The translations under genes and the position numbers were made by a program. DNA of 64,000 nucleotides from Streptomyces orinoci (GTDB lineage: Bacteria; Actinomycetota; Actinomycetes; Streptomycetales; Streptomycetaceae): the NCBI RefSeq assembly GCF_003121295.1, contig NZ_PHNC01000012.1, forward strand, positions 62,001 to 126,000. Reading direction: 5' to 3'. The notes beneath the pieces were generated by a model, which worked only from the letters and a program-made list of their open reading frames with translations, was not told the DNA's origin and did no database searches. This document shows positions 7,581 through 14,959 of this stretch, piece after piece. Position 1 is the stretch's first letter, and each line of letters opens with the position of its first letter.

Positions 7581-8789
7581 ATGCGGCAAGGCTCTCCGGC
7601 GCTACCCGCGTTCCCCGCCCCGGAACGCGGCCTGCCGGTGCTGCCCGAGCTGGCGGACCGGCTGGCCGGGACGGCGGCCCGTACCGAGCCCGAGCCGGTC
7701 GGCGGCGGCCCCCGGCTGTGCGAGGCCGCCTGCGGCTACTGGACACGGCGCGGGCTCTCCGCCCGCCCGGCGGAGGTGCTGGCCGCGCCCGGCCCCCAGG
7801 CGCTGCTGCTGGCCCTGCTCGCCTCGGCCGGCGGCGAGGTGCTGCTGACCAGGCCCTGCGCCACCTGGTACGCGCCGCTCGCCCGGCTCGCCGGGCGGCT
7901 GGCCTACCACGTGCCGGTGCCGGCCGAGTGCGGCGGCGTCCCCGACCCCTTCGCGCTGCTGGAGACCGTCCGCCGGATCCGCGCCGAAGGGGGCAGGCCG
8001 CGCTTCCTGGTGCTCTCGGTGGCGGACGACACCACCGGGACCGTCGCCCCGCCGGAGATTCTGCACGAGGTCTGCGAGGCCGCCGCGGCCGAGGAGCTGA
8101 CCGTGGTCAGCGACGAGACCTGGCGCGATACCCGGCATGACCCGCACGCCACGGTGTTCGTGGGCCCGGCCGAGATGTACCGCGACCGGGTGGTGGTGCT
8201 CACCGAACTCTCCGCAACGCTGCTCCCCGCCGCCTGGCCCGCGGCCGTCGCCCTGTTCCCCCCGCCGCCGGCCGGCCGCACCCTGCGTACCCGTGCCCTG
8301 GCCGTACTCACTGCGCTGCGGGCCGAACTGCCGCCGCCGGTGGCGGTGGCGGCCGGGTACGCGCTGACCGAACCGGCCGCGGTGACGGCCCGTACCGCGG
8401 CCGCCGCCCGGCTGTACGGGGCGGTCACCGGCGCGGTGCACCGGCACACCGCCGCCGCCGGAGTACTCGGCAGGCCCCCGCAGGCCGGACCGCACTTCTA
8501 CGCCGACCTGGGCGAACTGCGTGAGTCGCTGGCGGCCCGGGGCATCACCGACTCGGTGGAACTGGAGGAACGGCTGAGCACGGCGCTGGGCCACCCGGTG
8601 CCCGGCGGCCACCGCTTCGGCGACGACCCGGACGCGCTGCGGGTGCGGCTGTCGGCGCTGCCGCTGCTGGGAGCGGGTGACGACCAGCGTCTACAGGCTC
8701 TTGACGCGGCCGATCCACTGCGGTCACCGGTCGTTGGCTCGTCACTGGCCACACTGGGGGCGGTGTTCGGTGAACTCGCCACCGCGTGA
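7581..8789 (+). CDS. Aminotransferase class I/II-fold protein lacking the PLP lysine
   Basis: 402 residues with the layout of a fold-type I aminotransferase: GPQALLLALLASAGGEVLLTRP, then FLVLSVADDTTGTV (the NPTG region, Asn replaced), then VVSDETW with D178 in place of the pyridine-N-binding Asp. The segment that normally reads SLSK...GWRxG is instead ELSATLLPAAWPAA (209-222): the Schiff-base Lys is Ala212 and the following Arg is lost. The protein is thus probably not a transaminase. The ATG at 7581 is preferred because GGAGGTG stands seven bases upstream. A metallo-hydrolase gene follows. Confidence 0.7.
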   Translation: MRQGSPALPAFPAPERGLPVLPELADRLAGTAARTEPEPVGGGPRLCEAACGYWTRRGLSARPAEVLAAPGPQALLLALLASAGGEVLLTRPCATWYAPLARLAGRLAYHVPVPAECGGVPDPFALLETVRRIRAEGGRPRFLVLSVADDTTGTVAPPEILHEVCEAAAAEELTVVSDETWRDTRHDPHATVFVGPAEMYRDRVVVLTELSATLLPAAWPAAVALFPPPPAGRTLRTRALAVLTALRAELPPPVAVAAGYALTEPAAVTARTAAAARLYGAVTGAVHRHTAAAGVLGRPPQAGPHFYADLGELRESLAARGITDSVELEERLSTALGHPVPGGHRFGDDPDALRVRLSALPLLGAGDDQRLQALDAADPLRSPVVGSSLATLGAVFGELATA

Positions 8790-8799
8790 GCTTGCGCCG

Positions 8800-8925
8800 C
8801 CAGGGCGGTTTCGGCCCGGCCCGTTTTGGTCTGGCGCGTCTTGGCTTGGGCCGCTTTGGCCTGGCGTGTCTTCGCCTGGTCCGCCTTCGTCTGGCGTGCC
8901 GCCGTACGCACCGCAGGGTACGCAC
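8800..8925. repeat. 15-bp minisatellite between two genes
   Basis: Six or so degenerate 15-bp units in a row, for example GTCTGGCGCGTCTTG, GCTTGGGCCGCTTTG, GCCTGGCGTGTCTTC, GCCTGGTCCGCCTTC. The tract keeps a 3-multiple period and is open in several frames, yet neither reading resembles a known protein. It fills most of the gap between the aminotransferase-like gene and the hydrolase gene. Confidence 0.65.
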
Positions 8926-9035
8926 CCGTACGCACCCCCGCCCGGCAAGCCGCCCCACGCACCGTCTGACCCGACGTCGATGAGCGGGCCGCCGCCGCAC
9001 CGGCCCGGCCGGCCCTCGCCGAATGGAGCCTGTCG

Positions 9036-10070
9036 ATGACCGAACAGACCGAGCGCCCTTTGGCCCAGCCCCGCCGGATCGGTGAACACCGCATCTGGCC
9101 CCGGGCGTTCACCGACCGGCTGACCTCCCCGCTGCCCGGCGTACGGGCCCTGGCCCGGCTGGCCCGTGAGGGACAGCTGCGGCCCAGCGCCGCCTCCCTG
9201 CGGGAGATCGCCGAAGTCCCGGTGGAACCCGCCCCCTTGCCCGTGGTCAACGCCGCCACCATCGCCACCACCTGGGCCGGTCACGCCAGTTGGGTGATCA
9301 GCATCGGCGGGCTGACGGTGCTCACCGACCCGGTCTGGTCCCGCAGAATCCTGGGTACCCCGGCCCGGATCACCCCGGTCGGTGTGGCCTGGGCGGATCT
9401 GCCGCGGATCGACGCCGTGGTCATCAGCCACAACCACTACGACCATCTGGACGCCCCCACCCTCAAGCGGCTGCCCCGCGACACCCATCTGCTGCTGCCC
9501 GCCGGACTCGCCCGCTGGGCACGCCGCCGACGCTTCACCAGCGTCACCGAGCTGGACTGGTGGGAGGCGGTCGAACTCCCCGGCCCGGCCGGGCCGGTGC
9601 GCTTCGACTTCGTCCCCGCCCACCACTGGAGCAAACGCACCTTCACCGACACCTGCCGCTCGCTGTGGGGCGGCTGGGTACTCACCGCGCCCAGCGGACA
9701 GCGGGTCTACTTCGCCGGGGACACCGGCTATGGCCACTGGTTCCAGCGCATCGGCGCCCGCTACCAGGGCATCGACATCGCCCTGTTGCCGATCGGCGCC
9801 TATGACCCGCGCTGGATGCTGGCCCCGGTGCACACCGACCCGGAGGAGGCCGTCCTCGCCTTCCAGGAAGTCGGCGCCCGCTATCTGGCCCCCATGCACT
9901 GGGGCACTTTCCTGCTCTCCGCCGAACCCCCGCTGGAACCCCTGCGCCGGCTGCGCCTGGCCTGGGCGGCGACCGGACGACCGCGCGACGAACTATGGGA
10001 CCTCCCGGTGGGCGGCTCCCGCGTCCTGCCGCCGGTGGACGCGGAGACCTACCCCGCGACTGTTCCCTAG
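9036..10070 (+). CDS. Metallo-beta-lactamase-fold hydrolase (NAPE-PLD/UlaG type)
   Basis: 344 residues. The zinc motif SHNHYDHLD (131-139, HxHxDH) is followed by PAHHW (195-198), FAGDTGYG (227-233, bridging Asp) and PMHWGTF with H288, matching the complete ligand set of the NAPE-hydrolysing phospholipase D-like branch of the MBL superfamily. An N-terminal ~70-residue extension leads into ATTWAGHASWVISI. GGAG precedes the ATG by seven bases. The stop overlaps that of the convergent acetyltransferase gene in the palindrome CTAG. The physiological substrate, perhaps a lipid or phosphodiester, is not shown. Confidence 0.85.
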   Translation: MTEQTERPLAQPRRIGEHRIWPRAFTDRLTSPLPGVRALARLAREGQLRPSAASLREIAEVPVEPAPLPVVNAATIATTWAGHASWVISIGGLTVLTDPVWSRRILGTPARITPVGVAWADLPRIDAVVISHNHYDHLDAPTLKRLPRDTHLLLPAGLARWARRRRFTSVTELDWWEAVELPGPAGPVRFDFVPAHHWSKRTFTDTCRSLWGGWVLTAPSGQRVYFAGDTGYGHWFQRIGARYQGIDIALLPIGAYDPRWMLAPVHTDPEEAVLAFQEVGARYLAPMHWGTFLLSAEPPLEPLRRLRLAWAATGRPRDELWDLPVGGSRVLPPVDAETYPATVP

Positions 10071-10603
10071 TTCCCCAGGGGCCGGGCCTCCAGCACATAC
10101 ACCCGCACCGGATACCCCAACTCCGGGTGCCTGGTGTCCCTTTCCCGCCGCATCCCCAGCTTGAGCATGATCCGCTCCGACGCGGTGTTCCCGGGCTGGT
10201 GCACACTCACCACCCGCGCCAGACCCCGCTCCCGCAAGCCGAAGTCCAGTACGGCCCGCGCCCCTTCGGTGGCCAGCCCCCGCCCCCAGTAGGGTCGCCC
10301 CAGCCGCCAGCCGATCTCCACCGCGGGCAGAATCTCCGGCAGAAACTCTGGAACGGTCAACCCGACAAAGCCGACGAACTCCTTCTCCGCCCGCAACTCC
10401 GCCGCGAACAGCCCGATCCCGCGCTCCTCCCACTCCGCCTCCCACCTCGCGATCCCGGCGGCGGTCTCCGCCCGGTCACGCACGGAACCGTCGCGGATCC
10501 AACGCATCACCTCCGGGTCGGAGTTGATCGCCGCCATCGGCTCGATGTCATCCTCGCGCCAGCGGCGCAGGGTCAGTCTGGGGGTGTTGAGAGTGATCGC
10601 CAT
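10067..10603 (-). CDS. GNAT family N-acetyltransferase (RimJ-like)
   Basis: 178 residues. It starts LNTPRLTLRRWREDDIEPM, the usual opening of RimJ/RimL-type GNATs, has the acetyl-CoA loop region WGRGLATEGARAVLDFGL (the Q/RxxGxG-like RPYWGRGLA) and the C-terminal NTASERIMLKLGM block. The ATG at 10603 has AGGATC upstream; a longer frame to 10699 has no ribosome site. Its last four bases overlap the convergent hydrolase gene. The acceptor, protein or small molecule, is unknown. Confidence 0.85.
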   Translation of the reverse strand: MAITLNTPRLTLRRWREDDIEPMAAINSDPEVMRWIRDGSVRDRAETAAGIARWEAEWEERGIGLFAAELRAEKEFVGFVGLTVPEFLPEILPAVEIGWRLGRPYWGRGLATEGARAVLDFGLRERGLARVVSVHQPGNTASERIMLKLGMRRERDTRHPELGYPVRVYVLEARPLGN

Positions 10604-10766
10604 GGGGTGATCCTGCCCAGGGGCGGGGCGTGGGGCACTTGTGTGTTCGGCATCGTGGGGCGGGCTGGGTCCGACACTGGCTGTGGGGCCGCCGGACAAC
10701 GGTTTTCCGGCGGCGGTGATTCCACCTCGTCCGCAGGGAAACGGGCGGGCAGCGTGCCGGCGCTTC

Positions 10767-11576
10767 CTAGCCGGTACAGCTGCCCACGCGATGCGCGGGG
10801 CGGGGCTCCAGATGGGTGTGGGTATACGCGCGGCCGCTGACGGTGCACTTGTGGGACCGGGCGAAGGTCAAGAGGGCGAGGAAATCGTCCTGGCGGAGGC
10901 CGATTCGGGGGTTGACGTGGTGGAGGAGGGCGGGGGACGGGTGGTGGGCGGCCACGTAGGCGTGGTCGAGGTCGCTCTGCTCGTCGTCCACCCAGGCGAA
11001 GGGGCGGCCGTTGGCGTATCTGAGGAGTGGCTCCGTCTTCCAGTGGACGCCGTCGGGGCGTTCGCGAAGCAGGGAGTCGCCGAAGTCCACCCAGGGGAGT
11101 TGGGGGAGGCCGAGGGCTGGGCCGATCCAGTGGTTGGCCTCTTCCATCCATGTTGTGGCCCAGCAGAGTTCGAATCCAAGCCGTAGCAGGGATTGTCCGT
11201 GGTCCGGGTTGAGCCAGAGGTGCGGCGGCTGGCGTGTGCCCGGCCGCTCGCCAACTCGGAGGGTGATAAAGCCCTTTGGGCATTGTTCGGGTTGGGCTGC
11301 GTAGGGGTTGAGCGGGCCGTCCACGTCGAGGAACAGGAGGGGCTGGTGCTGAGGGGTTCTGGGGACGAGTGTGTTGCCGGTAAGGGCTCTGATGAAGGCG
11401 CGCCAGGGGGTGGTTGGAAAGATGAGGGGTGGGGTGTCGGGCTGTTTGCTGTCGCGGGTGGGGACTGTGCCGGGTATGTCTTCAGTGATTTGGAGGCAGG
11501 CGCCTCCGTCCGGATTGCTGTAGCTGGATTTGTGCCAGGTGGCGGTGCTGAGATCCGGTGCGGATATGAGGGGCAC
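10767..11576 (-). CDS. DUF397-HAD fusion protein
   Basis: 269 residues. Residues 8-65 are a DUF397 domain (TATWHKSSYSNPDGGACLQI, VPTRDSKQPD, PWRAFIRAL). After a short linker, residues 78-250 form a HAD-type domain: LLFLDVDGPLNPY (80-92), LWLNPDHGQSLLRL, LCWATTWMEEAN, VHWKTEPLL and PFAWVDDEQSDLDHAYV, as in actinobacterial HAD proteins usually encoded alone. DUF397 proteins are normally ~60-80 residue partners of XRE/DUF5753 regulators. The gene is the last of three DUF397 units behind such a regulator. GTG start with AGGACA upstream. It may target a phosphohydrolase-like activity to the regulator; this is inference. Confidence 0.8.
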   Translation of the reverse strand: MPLISAPDLSTATWHKSSYSNPDGGACLQITEDIPGTVPTRDSKQPDTPPLIFPTTPWRAFIRALTGNTLVPRTPQHQPLLFLDVDGPLNPYAAQPEQCPKGFITLRVGERPGTRQPPHLWLNPDHGQSLLRLGFELCWATTWMEEANHWIGPALGLPQLPWVDFGDSLLRERPDGVHWKTEPLLRYANGRPFAWVDDEQSDLDHAYVAAHHPSPALLHHVNPRIGLRQDDFLALLTFARSHKCTVSGRAYTHTHLEPRPAHRVGSCTG

Positions 11577-11627
11577 GGTAAGTGTCCTACGTGGGTGTGT
11601 GATGAGTGCTGTTGAGTCGTTGGCAGG

Positions 11628-11846
11628 TCATGGCTCAAGGTGGCCCACTCGTATCGCTCTCACCAAGGTTTGCCATGCGTGAGTTGGGGGCGTCAAGGAT
11701 GCTTGGGCAGGTCTCTTACTGTCGCGTATAGGCACTCGTCCCGGAATGCCGTCAGCGACTTCGACGCACTCGCCTCCGTCCGGATTGCTGTAGCTGGATT
11801 TGCGCCAGGCGGCGACTTTGAGTTGGGGTGGAGTCACGGGGGTCAC
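11628..11846 (-). CDS. DUF397 protein, second tandem copy
   Basis: 72 residues: VAAWRKSSYSNPDGGECVEV, VPIRDSKRP and the C-terminal tail HAWQTLVRAIRVGHLEP. The GTG at 11846 is favoured because AGGAAA precedes it; the open frame upstream continues without a plausible start. It is about 80% like the first copy, including the unusual C-terminal tail and the flanking DNA, so it arose by local duplication. DUF397 proteins accompany XRE/DUF5753 regulators in streptomycetes and act with them in developmental or secondary-metabolic control (BldB/WhiJ-type systems). Confidence 0.8.
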   Translation of the reverse strand: MTPVTPPQLKVAAWRKSSYSNPDGGECVEVADGIPGRVPIRDSKRPAQASLTPPTHAWQTLVRAIRVGHLEP

Positions 11847-11914
11847 GGTGAGTTTCCTGTAATGCGCGCTTGATGAGCGCCGCTGAGTCGGCCGGCGAGA
11901 GGTAGCGAGGGGTG

Positions 11915-12133
11915 TTAGGGCTCGAGTCGTCCCAGTCGTATCGCTCTGACGAGGGCTTGCCATGCGTGAATTGAGGGCGTCAATGGTGTGTAGGTGGGGC
12001 GCTTGCTGTCACGTACAGGCACTTGTCCTTGGATGCCGTCAGCGACTTCGACGCACTGTCCCCCGTCGGGGTTGCTGTAGCTGCTTTTTCGCCACACGGC
12101 GGCGTTGAGACCGGGTTGGCAGTCGGGTATCAC
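11915..12133 (-). CDS. DUF397 protein, first tandem copy
   Basis: 72 residues: AAVWRKSSYSNPDGGQCVEV, VPVRDSKRP, tail HAWQALVRAIRLGRLEP. The GTG start lies inside the 3' end of the XRE regulator gene, which runs 95 bp further in another frame. Such genes usually overlap their regulator by only 4 bp, so the regulator's reading frame may have been shifted. The product is a likely partner of that regulator. Confidence 0.8.
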   Translation of the reverse strand: MIPDCQPGLNAAVWRKSSYSNPDGGQCVEVADGIQGQVPVRDSKRPTYTPLTPSIHAWQALVRAIRLGRLEP

Positions 12134-12953
12134 TGTAGATATCCTCCGCGATGTGTTTGATCAATTTGGCTGAGTCCTCGGGTGGCAGGGCCAGTGCCCG
12201 CAGCTGATCGTAAGCCGTGGCATATGGAGCGACCATCGTCTTCTCGTCGACAAGGTGCCCTTCGAAGGCGCCCTCTGTGTAAACCGCTTTGGATCCGTTG
12301 AGTAGCTCCAGCACCGTCATGGAGCCGCCCATAGAGGGATGGGGTCCGCTGGCGAATGGCAGGACCTGCAGCGTTACCCGGGGCTGGGCTCCGGCTTTGA
12401 GGAGGCTTATGAGCTGGTCCTGCATGACAGTTGCCTTGCCGCAAGGCCGCAGCAGCACAGCCTCGTCCAAGATGACCCAGTAGCGAGGGGCGGATGGACC
12501 GGTGAGGAGCGTCTGCCGATCCAAGCGCGCGGCGAGGCGGTTCTGGAGCTCCTCGTCGGTGGCCTCCAGGCCGTGCCCCAGTAGGCAACGCGCGTACTCC
12601 TTTGTTTGCAGCAGGCCTGGCACGCATGCGGCTGCGTACTCGGAGATCTCGCCGGCCTGGGCTTCCAGTTCCATGAACCGCCGGTACTTGTCTGGGAATC
12701 GCTCCCTCCGCACCATCCTCCACAGCGACTCGAAGAACCTGTCCTTTCTGAACACTCTGTCGAAGTCGCGGGAGTTGTCCAGAGTCGGCGGCGCCCCCGT
12801 CACGCGTTCGATCTGGGCGATACGGGTGTTGCTGACGTGGATGGCTGTGCCCAGTTGCTGTTGGGTCATGCCCTTGCGGAGCCGTTCCTCGCGTAGGTTC
12901 CAGCCGTAGAAGGCGGCAGCGGAGGTTGACGGGTCCAGGGTCTTGGGTGGCAT
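12039..12953 (-). CDS. XRE-family regulator with DUF5753 (Scr1 type)
   Basis: 304 residues. Helix-turn-helix near 18-55: LREERLRKGMTQQQLGTAIHVSNTRIAQIER. The remainder is DUF5753, with ISEYAAACVPGLLQTKEYARCLL, APRYWVILDEAVLL and QVLPFASGPHPSMGGSMTVLEL. The last ~30 residues after AEDIYS are basic and foreign to the family, and their coding DNA overlaps the DUF397 gene out of frame. The ATG at 12953 has GGGAGG five bases upstream. These regulators act with DUF397 partners; three are encoded downstream here. Confidence 0.85.
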   Translation of the reverse strand: MPPKTLDPSTSAAAFYGWNLREERLRKGMTQQQLGTAIHVSNTRIAQIERVTGAPPTLDNSRDFDRVFRKDRFFESLWRMVRRERFPDKYRRFMELEAQAGEISEYAAACVPGLLQTKEYARCLLGHGLEATDEELQNRLAARLDRQTLLTGPSAPRYWVILDEAVLLRPCGKATVMQDQLISLLKAGAQPRVTLQVLPFASGPHPSMGGSMTVLELLNGSKAVYTEGAFEGHLVDEKTMVAPYATAYDQLRALALPPEDSAKLIKHIAEDIYSDTRLPTRSQRRRVAKKQLQQPRRGTVRRSR

Positions 12954-13098
12954 CGGCCCTCCCAGGTCAACCGGTATGTGCGGTTTATGGTTCGCGGTTG
13001 TCAAGAGCCAGGGGCTGTTGAAGCTACCGGTGGAGGGGAGATCGTCGGGGCGGAAGTGGGGAAGGGCCCCACGGCGGAGGGATGGAGGGGTGGGTGCG

Positions 13099-13362
13099 AT
13101 GACTCCTACAGCGCGTGAGATTGCCGCGCGTACGGCCCGGGAGCTGCATGACGCGTTCCGGGAGCATGGTCATGCGGTGCAGGTCGTCGCAGAGCCGGGT
13201 GCGGAGGGCGGGGAGGTGTATGTGAGCCTCTTTGGGCCGCTTCGGGTTGCGGAGGCGCGGCTGGTTGCGGAGGCGTTGCGGGCGTACCGGGCCGCGGGGC
13301 GGCGGCTGAGTGCGGAGGTGGCGGCGGTCAATGCCAGGAGCCGGCGGGGTGGGCTGGGGTGA
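13099..13362 (+). CDS. Small hypothetical protein of Streptomyces type
   Basis: 87 residues, divergent from the XRE gene. Sequence starts TPTAREIAARTARELHDAFREHGH, predicted helical, then a beta-like EVYVSLFGPLRVAEARLVAEAL and a basic tail. GGAGGGG lies eight bases before the ATG; the upstream in-frame codons lack a ribosome site. Its TGA overlaps the GTG of the next small gene by 4 bp. No function is known to me; small genes of this kind are often found next to XRE/DUF397 loci. Confidence 0.6.
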   Translation: MTPTAREIAARTARELHDAFREHGHAVQVVAEPGAEGGEVYVSLFGPLRVAEARLVAEALRAYRAAGRRLSAEVAAVNARSRRGGLG

Positions 13363-13508
13363 GCGGGGGCGAGGAGCGGTCGGCGCCGCGTTGTGGGGAA
13401 TGCGCGCGGATCAAAGCGGCGTACTACGCGGCGGTGCGGGAGGGCAGGCGCGCGGCGGCGGAGCGGTGGTGTGTGGTGATGGGACGGCATCTGCGGGAGG
13501 CGCACTGA
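13359..13508 (+). CDS. Very small CxxC protein
   Basis: 49 residues, GTG start in a GTGA overlap with the preceding gene. The sequence has CGEC (12-15), a helical Ala/Arg-rich middle and a C-terminal MGRHLREAH, so one CxxC plus a later Cys and His pair could bind a metal. It is too short for ordinary gene callers but the overlap, base composition and motif support it. Likely a two-gene unit with the 87-residue protein. Confidence 0.6.
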   Translation: MSGGEERSAPRCGECARIKAAYYAAVREGRRAAAERWCVVMGRHLREAH

Positions 13509-13596
13509 GCGGTGCGTTTTCCGGGAGGGGCCGTCCGGCGGGATGGGTGGCTGGGGGAGGGGCTGGCGGATCAATCCCTCCGCGCCCCTTCGGGAG

Positions 13597-14547
13597 CTAA
13601 CCCACCAGCCTGCGCTGCCAGTTGAGGTGTGTGACGTTGATTGAGCGAGCAGGGTCGCCGTTCCACTCGGCGGACAGGCCGGCGGATTCAAGGGCGGTCA
13701 CGATCTCCTTGCCGATGGTCGCCGTCGTATGGCGGGACGCATTGAACGTGCCGTAGAAGAGGGTCAGTCCATGACCGGCCGCCGCGCTGTCCGTGCACTG
13801 CTGGTGGAAGTAGACGAAACCGCGGGCGCCGGGAGCGGCCTCGGCGGCTATTTCGGAGTGGCCGCAGTTACGGCAGCAGGTGAAGTTCTCCCGGGCGGTG
13901 ATTCCCGAGGCGTTGAGAGCGGTGAAGGCTCGGGTGAGGCGTTCGGGGTCGGTCTCGCCTTGCCAGGCGGCTTGTTCGGTGACGCGCTCCAGCCATAGGC
14001 GGTCGGCCAGTTGGGCGGCCTGGGCGGGGGAGACGGGGGCGTCGTCGATGTCCGCCAGGTAGTCCTCGGCCAGTTCGGCGAGTTCGGCACGGGTGATATA
14101 GCCGGCGAGGAGTGCTTGGCGGAGGTGGTCCTCCAGCTCTTCGCGATCCTGGTCGTCGAGATCGAGCGGGGGGACGGGCGCCGGGGCCGGGCCCAGGTCA
14201 AGGCGCTGCCAGGGGAGTTGCGTTCGCCAGGCGTCTTCTCGGCGTGCCCAGCCGGCCAGGGCGGCGACTATGGGTTCGGGGTCGTCCAGCTTCACCTGAA
14301 AGTGGCGGTCGGGCCCGCCGTCGCGGTGCTCCAGGGTGTAGTCGCCTCCGGCCCGGTGCCAGACCTGGATAAAGACATGGGGCAGGTCGGGAATGGGCTG
14401 GACGACCAGGAACATGTCTCCCTGGCCGCCGATGCGGTGGACCAGCGTGGCAAGTTCCCGGGCGGTGGGCCGGACGTGCCGGTGGCCCTTCTCGGTGAGC
14501 ACCGTGATCTCAAGCATATGGCTCACTCTCGCATGAGGCTCGGACAT
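13597..14547 (-). CDS. DUF6891-like hypothetical protein
   Basis: 316 residues. N-terminal part LEITVLTEKGHRHVRPTARELATLVHRIGGQGDMFLVVQ is an Imm1-like alpha/beta stretch with IQVWHRAGGDYTLEHRDG. The C-terminal half, from about 205, carries NFTCCRNCGHSEI followed by GFVYFHQQCTDSA, LTLFYGTF and LTALESAGLSAEWNGDP, the arrangement I associate with DUF6891. The paired Cys/His could bind zinc. Start could instead be the ATG at 14517 (MLEITVL); neither has a strong ribosome site. Function unknown. Confidence 0.6.
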   Translation of the reverse strand: MSEPHARVSHMLEITVLTEKGHRHVRPTARELATLVHRIGGQGDMFLVVQPIPDLPHVFIQVWHRAGGDYTLEHRDGGPDRHFQVKLDDPEPIVAALAGWARREDAWRTQLPWQRLDLGPAPAPVPPLDLDDQDREELEDHLRQALLAGYITRAELAELAEDYLADIDDAPVSPAQAAQLADRLWLERVTEQAAWQGETDPERLTRAFTALNASGITARENFTCCRNCGHSEIAAEAAPGARGFVYFHQQCTDSAAAGHGLTLFYGTFNASRHTTATIGKEIVTALESAGLSAEWNGDPARSINVTHLNWQRRLVG

Positions 14548-14959
14548 CGCCGGCCGGCCCTTGCGGCCCCGTCCGGCAACCACGGGTGGGGGCGATGACG
14601 GCTGCCGAGGATCGGCTCGGGGTGGATCCGGGGGGTATGGGGTCGGCATTGCCGGGCATCAGCGAGGTGACGGCCATCACAGTGTGTGGCGCAATGTCTG
14701 CGTATGGTGGATTCGTGCGTTTGGCGGTTATTGGTCAAACCAATCCGGACACCGAGCGTGCGGACCACCCGATTCCGCTTGATCGGCGGGTGGTGGACGA
14801 ATGGCGGTGGGTGGACACGATCACGGCAGCTTTTGCGGCCGTAAGGGGCACTGCGCGGGACAAAAACCAGCGATTTTGCGCCCCGCTCTTGACCACTCAC
14901 TATGTGGGCGGTCGCATACCTCTGCGACCCTGCCCGCAGGATGAGAGGCACCACAGCCC
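14548..14959. promoter_or_regulatory. Long divergent intergenic region with inverted repeat ATTGGTCAAACCAAT
   Basis: No convincing gene. A perfect 6-bp-arm palindrome, ATTGGT-CAA-ACCAAT, lies at 14730-14744, between the DUF6891 gene (-) and the permease gene (+). It could be an operator for the permease. The rest shows no repeats or RNA-like structure that I can support. Confidence 0.4.
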
